Part shown: in pieces, positions 6,181 through 10,561 of the stretch
Numbering within the stretch: position 1 is the first letter of the stretch
Layout of the letters: every line of letters begins with the position of its first letter
DNA from: Gemmatimonadota bacterium
GTDB taxonomy: Bacteria > GCA-2686955
DNA length: 10,561 nucleotides
Assembly (NCBI GenBank): GCA_002686955.1
Contig: NYZA01000254.1
Location: forward strand, 1 to 10,561
Direction of reading: 5' to 3'
Position numbers and translations under genes: made by a program
The notes under the pieces: model-generated
Told to the model about the DNA's origin: nothing
Databases searched by the model: none
Seen by the model: only the letters and a program-made list of their open reading frames with translations

Positions 6181-7215
6181 TCAACTAGCTTGCTGCGCGG
6201 AGTCCAGACGTCGCTCGACCGCCCGCAGGCGCGCGGCGATTTTCGGGAGGCGGGCGATCCAGGCCAAGGTGCGTTTGCCCTCGCGGTGCGGGCGGGCGGG
6301 AGCGCCGAGCACGCACACGCCGTCGGGGATCGAACGTGTCACCGCCGATCGCGCCGCGACCATCGCGCCGTCGCCGATCCTCACATGGCCGATGATGCCG
6401 GCCTGCCCACCGATGAGCACATTGTCTCCGAGTGTTGCCGATCCCGAGATGCCCACCTGGGCACAAACGATGGTGTTCTTGCCCATCTTGACGTTGTGGC
6501 CGATCTGCACCAAGTTGTCGATCTTCGAACCGGAGCCTATGATGGTCTCGCCCAGGGTGGCCCGATCGATGGTGCTGTTCGCCCCGATCTCGACATCGTC
6601 GCCGATCAGAACCCTGCCGACCTGCGGGATTTTCTCCTGGACGCGCCCGTTCTGCGCGAAGCCGAAGCCGTCGGCGCCGATCACCGCGCCGGCATGCACC
6701 ACCACCCGATCACCGATCTCGACCCGTTCCCGGATGACGGCATTCGGATAGACGAGCGTATCGTGCCCGATGCGGGCTCCCTCGCCCACATAGGCGCCCG
6801 ACCGGATGATGGCCCGATCGCCGATTCTGGCCCCCGCCTCGACTACCGCCCCGGCCTCGATCGAAACCGCCTCTCCGATCTCGGCGGCAGGGGAAACCGT
6901 GGCCGAAGGGTGGATCCCCTGGCCCGGCCTGCGACCATCGGGATGGAAGAGGTGCATGACGTTGATCAGTGCGACCTGCGGATTCTCGACCTCGAGACGG
7001 GTCGGTCCGCCCTCGGTCGCGACCCGATCTCTCGGAACGATCACCGCGCTCGCGCGGCACTCGGCGAGGTGTGGCAAGTAGCGCCGATTGGTCAAAAAGG
7101 AGATCTCTCCCCGTTGGGCCTCTTTGATCCCTTGTATGCCCGTGATCTCGATCTCGGGCAGTTCACCGGGATCCGCGCCGATGAGCTCGGCGAGCTTTGT
7201 TAGCATGATCGGCAT
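6181..7215 (-). CDS. lpxD: UDP-3-O-acylglucosamine N-acyltransferase LpxD
   Basis: This enzyme performs the third committed step of lipid A synthesis, adding the N-linked hydroxyacyl chain to the product of LpxC. The 344-residue length is normal. The N-terminal uridine-binding region (1-95) includes GEISFLTNRRY. Hexapeptide repeats follow from IHPSATVSPAAEIG (101) to about 300. The segment GADGFGFAQNGRVQEKIPQVG (180-200) is the signature loop. H240 in LVQIGHNVKMG matches the catalytic H239 of E. coli. A helical tail rich in R and A ends the protein. ATG 7215 is used, with GGGAGG 12 bases upstream. An ATG nine bases further in (MLTKL) is an alternative. It lies 54 bases after ompH and 40 before lpxC-fabZ. 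Confidence 0.96.
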   Translation of the reverse strand: MPIMLTKLAELIGADPGELPEIEITGIQGIKEAQRGEISFLTNRRYLPHLAECRASAVIVPRDRVATEGGPTRLEVENPQVALINVMHLFHPDGRRPGQGIHPSATVSPAAEIGEAVSIEAGAVVEAGARIGDRAIIRSGAYVGEGARIGHDTLVYPNAVIRERVEIGDRVVVHAGAVIGADGFGFAQNGRVQEKIPQVGRVLIGDDVEIGANSTIDRATLGETIIGSGSKIDNLVQIGHNVKMGKNTIVCAQVGISGSATLGDNVLIGGQAGIIGHVRIGDGAMVAARSAVTRSIPDGVCVLGAPARPHREGKRTLAWIARLPKIAARLRAVERRLDSAQQAS

Positions 7216-7269
7216 AGGCTCTTTTTTCCTCCCGACTCCCGAACTTCGAAGGGTTCGAGCAGAGGAACC

Positions 7270-7800
7270 CTACTCCTCCGCCCTGGAGTCGAGCTCGGAG
7301 ATGACGGTTTCGGTCAGATCGAGATCGCCGTCCGCCCACACCACGCCCGCGGCCGAAGCATCGAAGATCATCGCGTAGCTCTCTCGTTCGGCCACGATCT
7401 TGATCGATTCGAGAATCGCCGCCTCGACGGGTCGGAGCAGCTCCGCCCGCCTCTTCGCGGCCTTGCCCTCCGGGCCGAAGTACCGCTGCACGTACTCGTC
7501 GAGCGCGACCCTCTTGCGGTTGATCTGCTCCTCTTTTTGCTTCTTCGCGGCATCGGAGAGCATGGCCGACTGGCTCTGGTACTCCTCGAAGAGCTGGGCC
7601 ACCTCCTGCTCCATCTCGGCGCCCTCCTGGCGCCATCCGTCGACCTCTTGCTGGAGCTGAGCGACCGCCCCTTTCGTGGCGCTATAGCGCTCGAGAATCT
7701 CGTCGGAGCGCACGAAACCCATTTTCTGCTCGGCATCGGCTCGTCCACCCGTGGCGATCGCGATGGCCGCCGCGCAGCCGAGAGCTTGAATCGTTCTCAT
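7270..7800 (-). CDS. OmpH/Skp-family periplasmic chaperone
   Basis: A 176-residue secreted protein. Residues 1-23 (MRTIQALGCAAAIAIATGG, then RADA) form a signal peptide with an AxA-type cleavage site. The mature part begins EQKMGFVRSDEILERY, the usual OmpH start (beta strand, then helix). Residues 40-135 form a long charged helical pair (QQEVDGWRQEGAEMEQEV, then KKQKEEQINRKR) that makes the jellyfish-like tentacles. The end returns to the core fold (YAMIFDASAAGVVWADGDLDLTETVI). Skp holds unfolded outer-membrane proteins on the way to BamA, encoded just upstream (30-base gap). The start is ATG 7800, with AAGGA eight bases before. Confidence 0.93.
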   Translation of the reverse strand: MRTIQALGCAAAIAIATGGRADAEQKMGFVRSDEILERYSATKGAVAQLQQEVDGWRQEGAEMEQEVAQLFEEYQSQSAMLSDAAKKQKEEQINRKRVALDEYVQRYFGPEGKAAKRRAELLRPVEAAILESIKIVAERESYAMIFDASAAGVVWADGDLDLTETVISELDSRAEE

Positions 7801-7830
7801 CGTGAAGTCCTTGAATTACCGGGAGCGTGA

Positions 7831-10077
7831 TCAGAATGCCCCTTGATTGCCGAACTGGAAATGAGGCTCCCATTGGGGGCCATCGATCCGATCGAAACCG
7901 TAGCCGAAATCGAAGCCGATCAGCCCGATCGGCGGAACGACCAAGCGCACTCCGACACCCGCGCCTCGCATCAGATCGAAGGGTTGCGTGCTCACCAGGT
8001 CCTCCCAGGTGTTGCCCGCATCGAAGAATGCAAGACCGTAGACCTGATTCTCCGATACCGGGAAGCTGTATTCCAGCGTCGTCTTCAGAAGGGTGCGTCC
8101 GCCGAGCACCAGACCGTCTTCTCGCGGGCCGATCGATCGATCCGGGTAGCCGCGGAGGGGGTTGACGAAGGTCCCCCCCATCTCGAAACGCTCGTAGATC
8201 GGAACCTGGTCCGGGGAGGTGAAGCCATTGACATAGCCCGCCTCCACGCCGACATGGAGCGCGAGCTTCCACAGGGTCGGGATCGTCCAGGTCGATTTCG
8301 CGATGTACTTGTGGAAAGAGACGTCTCCCCCCAAAGCGCCACCGGCGAACTCCGCGCTGATGGTACTCTCCGATCCACTGGTGGGGAACTGGAAGTTGTC
8401 GCGGCTGTTCCTGACGATCGACCACAGGGTCGACACGGTCCGCTGGGGGCCGGCGGTCGCATAGCGGGCGAGAGCGCTCGAGTTGCTGCTCACGTCGACG
8501 TCGACATCCTCGACCTTCCAGGTCGTCGACGCCCTGGTGTGGAGCAGCCCCGGGATCGGACGGGCCAGGCGGACGCTGGCGCCACGCCGGTCCTCGTCGT
8601 AGTCGAATCGGGTGCGGCGCAGGGTGAAGATATCGAATCCGACACTGGTCGGAGTGTCCATGAGCCACGGCTCGGTGAAAGACACCAGAAACTGCCTCTT
8701 GAACTGCCCGAACTCCCAATTGAAGTTCGCGTTCCACCCGTTTCCGAATACGTTCGGGTGCCCGACCCCGATCGTGCCGGTGATCCGATCGAGAGCGGAG
8801 TAACCGATCGCCAGGTTGAACTGGCCGGTGAACTTCTCCTCGACATTCCAGACGAGATCGAGGTCACCCTCGTCGTTGGCGCGCTCGAAGGTCGGTTCGA
8901 CATTCTCGAAGAAGCCCAGATTGAAAACCCGCTGCTGGCTGAGGATCAGCCGATTCGCTGAGTAGAGCTCGCCGGGGTGAACGTGGAACTCACGCCGGAT
9001 CACGTGCTCCTTGGTCTTTACATTTCCCGCCACCTCGATCCTTCGGATCCGCGCGGGCTCACCCTCGCGGATAGCGAAATGCACATCGACCGTGTCGCCT
9101 CGAACGGTCTCGCCCGGCTGCACCAGGCTGTAGATGTAGCCGCGGTCGGCGTAGAAGCGTCCAATGCCCTCTTGGGTTGCATCGAAGGCCGCCTGGTCGA
9201 AGGCGGCGCCGGATCGCAAGCGAACCAGCCTCTCGATACCGGCCTCGGCGAGAACCTCATTCCCCTCCCAGCTCACGCCGCCGACATAGTAAGGGCTTCC
9301 TTCATCCATGAAGAGCTCGAGGATCATTTCGGCTCCTCGACGCTTATAGGAAGACTGGTGGGCGTAGGCATCGACATCGCGATAGCCGGCTCGTCGGTAG
9401 TGCTCTTCGATCGCCTTCAGGTCGCTCTCGATCTCGGCTTCCTTGAACTCGCCCCCGCGGTACCAGCGCTTCTCCTTGTTCTCGAGCAGCCCTTTCAGCT
9501 CCTCGTCGTCGAAGGCTGTGTTGCCATGTACGTAGATTCGACCGATCCGCACTTTCTCGCCCGGATCCGCGTCGATCGTCACGTCGATCGCACCTTCCCC
9601 GTTGTCGGCATAATCGGCCTGGACCTTCGCGTTCAGATGCCCGTCCTCCACGAGGAGATCGCGAATCCTCGTGGTCGCGTCGAACACCTCGGCCCGATCC
9701 AGCACCTGCCCGGCAACCAAACGCAGCGCATCGTCCACATCGGTTTCGGAGAGCTTGCCGGTCCCCTCGATCTTCAGCTCTCCGATCCTGGGGCTCTCGA
9801 CGACACGAAGCTCGATCTCGAGGCCCTCACTCGCGCGCCGCGCGTGCACACGCACATCATCGAAGAGCCCGAGCGCGTGAACACGCGCGATCGCCTCTCG
9901 GAGATCGGGCGTCGAGATCGTGTCGCCCGGGCTCAGCCCAAAGGCGCGCTCGATCAGCTCGGGATCGTGGTTCGCCAGCCCCCGAGTTTCGATCCCGCCA
10001 ACCACCTCGACGCTCCACGCCACGGGGGCGAGGCACACGGCGATCAGCAAGAAAAGGACGGGGACTCGACGAGGCAA
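7831..10077 (-). CDS. bamA: Outer-membrane protein assembly factor BamA
   Basis: This is the core of the BAM complex, which folds beta-barrel proteins into the outer membrane. The protein has about 748 residues: a signal peptide (PRRVPVLFLLIAVCLAPVAWS), POTRA domains over roughly residues 25-400 (for example VRIGRIYVHGNTAFDDEELKG and RIRRIEVAGNVKTKEHVI), then a 16-strand-type barrel with FTEPWLMDTPTSVGFD, the loop-6 motif NPLRGYPDRSIG (LRGY in place of VRGF) and a final phenylalanine. I prefer TTG 10077, because GGAG lies eight bases upstream and it gives a clean signal peptide. GTG 10119 extends the frame by 14 residues but has no visible ribosome binding site. It is the first gene of the operon and diverges from the small lipoprotein gene, with about 250 bases between. 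Confidence 0.95.
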   Translation of the reverse strand: MPRRVPVLFLLIAVCLAPVAWSVEVVGGIETRGLANHDPELIERAFGLSPGDTISTPDLREAIARVHALGLFDDVRVHARRASEGLEIELRVVESPRIGELKIEGTGKLSETDVDDALRLVAGQVLDRAEVFDATTRIRDLLVEDGHLNAKVQADYADNGEGAIDVTIDADPGEKVRIGRIYVHGNTAFDDEELKGLLENKEKRWYRGGEFKEAEIESDLKAIEEHYRRAGYRDVDAYAHQSSYKRRGAEMILELFMDEGSPYYVGGVSWEGNEVLAEAGIERLVRLRSGAAFDQAAFDATQEGIGRFYADRGYIYSLVQPGETVRGDTVDVHFAIREGEPARIRRIEVAGNVKTKEHVIRREFHVHPGELYSANRLILSQQRVFNLGFFENVEPTFERANDEGDLDLVWNVEEKFTGQFNLAIGYSALDRITGTIGVGHPNVFGNGWNANFNWEFGQFKRQFLVSFTEPWLMDTPTSVGFDIFTLRRTRFDYDEDRRGASVRLARPIPGLLHTRASTTWKVEDVDVDVSSNSSALARYATAGPQRTVSTLWSIVRNSRDNFQFPTSGSESTISAEFAGGALGGDVSFHKYIAKSTWTIPTLWKLALHVGVEAGYVNGFTSPDQVPIYERFEMGGTFVNPLRGYPDRSIGPREDGLVLGGRTLLKTTLEYSFPVSENQVYGLAFFDAGNTWEDLVSTQPFDLMRGAGVGVRLVVPPIGLIGFDFGYGFDRIDGPQWEPHFQFGNQGAF

Positions 10078-10325
10078 AGTAGGGGACTCCGGCAGGGTGC
10101 AAAACGGCCAAATTAGCACACCACCGCGAGAGCAACCAGCTTTCGCGAAACGTCGGCGGCAGAGCCGATCCGGATGTCGATCGTTGGTAGAATCAGGGCA
10201 GTTAGGAAATGTAGATGAGGGGGAATCCTAGTCTGATCTGTCGATCCGCCCCGCCCGGTGGGTCGGGCTCCGCCGCGTCCCCTCAAGCCGGCACGTACGG
10301 AACTCTCAGACCAAGGAGGGACCCA
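10078..10325. promoter_or_regulatory. Divergent promoter region between bamA and the lipoprotein gene
   Basis: The two genes are transcribed away from each other, so both promoters should lie here. A perfect ten-base palindrome TTTCGCGAAA is at 10141-10150 and could be an operator or chance. TAGAAT at 10188-10193 resembles a -10 box for the lipoprotein but has no good -35 at the usual distance. No riboswitch or RNA gene is recognisable. Confidence 0.4.
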
Positions 10326-10427
10326 ATGTGCGCCGTCACTCGATGCATCGCTGTCGCGCTCCTGATGACCACGATCTTCGGTTGCTCCAAGGACGAGATC
10401 TTGGCCCCCAACCAACCCGTGGATTAG
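10326..10427 (+). CDS. Very small lipoprotein
   Basis: A 33-residue protein, MCAVTRCIAVALLMTTIFGC then SKDEILAPNQPVD. It has a positively charged start, a hydrophobic stretch and a lipobox TIFGC, so signal peptidase II should cut before C20. That leaves a lipid-anchored peptide of only 14 residues. S at +2 favours the outer membrane by E. coli rules. The start is well supported: AAGGAGG at 10313-10319 ends six bases before ATG. The frame is open upstream to 10215, but that part looks like noncoding GC-rich DNA. It resembles other tiny lipoproteins (entericidin or lysis-protein size) only in layout, and I do not recognise a family. It could also be the start of a longer gene broken here. Confidence 0.7.
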   Translation: MCAVTRCIAVALLMTTIFGCSKDEILAPNQPVD

Positions 10428-10468
10428 CCCGCATGTCTCACCAACTTTCTGCTGTGGCGGCACATCTC

Positions 10469-10561
10469 CGCACCCTGGCGGCACTTCCCCCCGTTTCGCT
10501 TTGTGCGACGTGCAACCAGCACGCCTCCGCGCGAAACGGTGCGAAGCACCGCCAGGGCACG
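10469..10561. repeat. Large imperfect inverted repeat with internal hairpins
   Basis: Arms 10469-10499 and 10531-10561 match at 25 of 31 positions as inverted copies (each with CCCTGGCGG and CCGTTTCGC in the same orientation once reversed). The 31-base centre has its own hairpin CGTGC-AACCA-GCACG (10509-10523). The right arm alone folds as CGGTGC-GAA-GCACCG (10537-10551). A second partial copy of the arm motif, TGGCGGCAC, is at 10454-10462. No T-run follows before the window ends, so it is not a clear terminator. It may be a REP/BIME-like repeat, the end of a small mobile element or a structured RNA. The window edge may cut it. Confidence 0.6.

Noticed and set aside
6541-7000. Repetitive-looking DNA in lpxD, considered as a direct repeat array
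   Set aside because: The pattern is explained by the hexapeptide repeats of LpxD. No CRISPR-like identical units with unique spacers occur anywhere in the window.
6190-7203. Plus-strand 337-codon frame opposite lpxD
   Set aside because: It is antisense to a clear LpxD. The D, R and G repeats mirror the hexapeptide repeats.
7682-8737. Minus-strand 351-codon frame overlapping bamA and ompH
   Set aside because: It is an out-of-frame shadow of BamA and OmpH, with an arginine- and proline-rich product of no known type.
8977-10116. Plus-strand 379-codon frame opposite bamA
   Set aside because: It is a mirror of the BamA coding sequence. The product has no recognisable domain and no convincing ribosome binding site.
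10113-10484. Minus-strand 123-codon frame over the lipoprotein gene
   Set aside because: It has no family resemblance, and it overlaps the better supported lipoprotein with its strong ribosome binding site.

Overview
The window is GC-rich Gram-negative DNA with two contrasting halves. From about 4042 to 10119 it carries a housekeeping envelope operon, all on the minus strand: bamA, ompH/skp, lpxD, a fused lpxC-fabZ gene and lpxA, with gaps of 11 to 54 bases. These genes direct outer-membrane protein assembly and the first steps of lipid A synthesis. The lpxC-fabZ fusion is best known from Bacteroidota, Chlorobi and relatives (the FCB group). The high GC (a sampled line at 6241 is 75%) argues against ordinary Bacteroidota, so a GC-rich FCB-type or deeply branching candidate lineage is a reasonable but unproven guess. 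Across from bamA, on the plus strand, is a 33-residue lipoprotein gene with a very strong ribosome binding site. The right edge of the window ends in a large imperfect inverted repeat.

The left half, 1 to about 4040, is an accessory island with patchy, lower GC (a sampled line in the TIR gene at 2461 is about 42%). It holds two minus-strand genes: a TIR-domain protein with C-terminal membrane helices (2170-3033) and a SLATT/DUF4231 two-helix membrane protein (83-517). Both families are known from bacterial nucleotide-signalling and anti-phage systems. A 1.4 kb IS256-family element (623-2048, with 48-base inverted repeats and a 9-base target duplication) has landed in the roughly 220-base spacer between them. 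Its transposase is split by a frameshift.

The TIR and SLATT pair is bounded by integron-type core sites. GTTAGGC lies just upstream of the TIR gene, and GCCTAAC overlaps the SLATT stop codon. The bases next to the two cores also match in inverted orientation. To the right, reading in the opposite direction, is a fragment resembling the N-terminal domain of an integron-type tyrosine integrase, cut off by an interspersed repeat of the type that translates as VIPAKAGIQ. I read the left half as the remains of a chromosomal integron carrying a TIR-SLATT defence cassette, decayed and interrupted by an IS, beside the end of the lipid A operon. The domain calls and the repeats are seen in the sequence. 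The integron reading and the joint TIR-SLATT function are inference.
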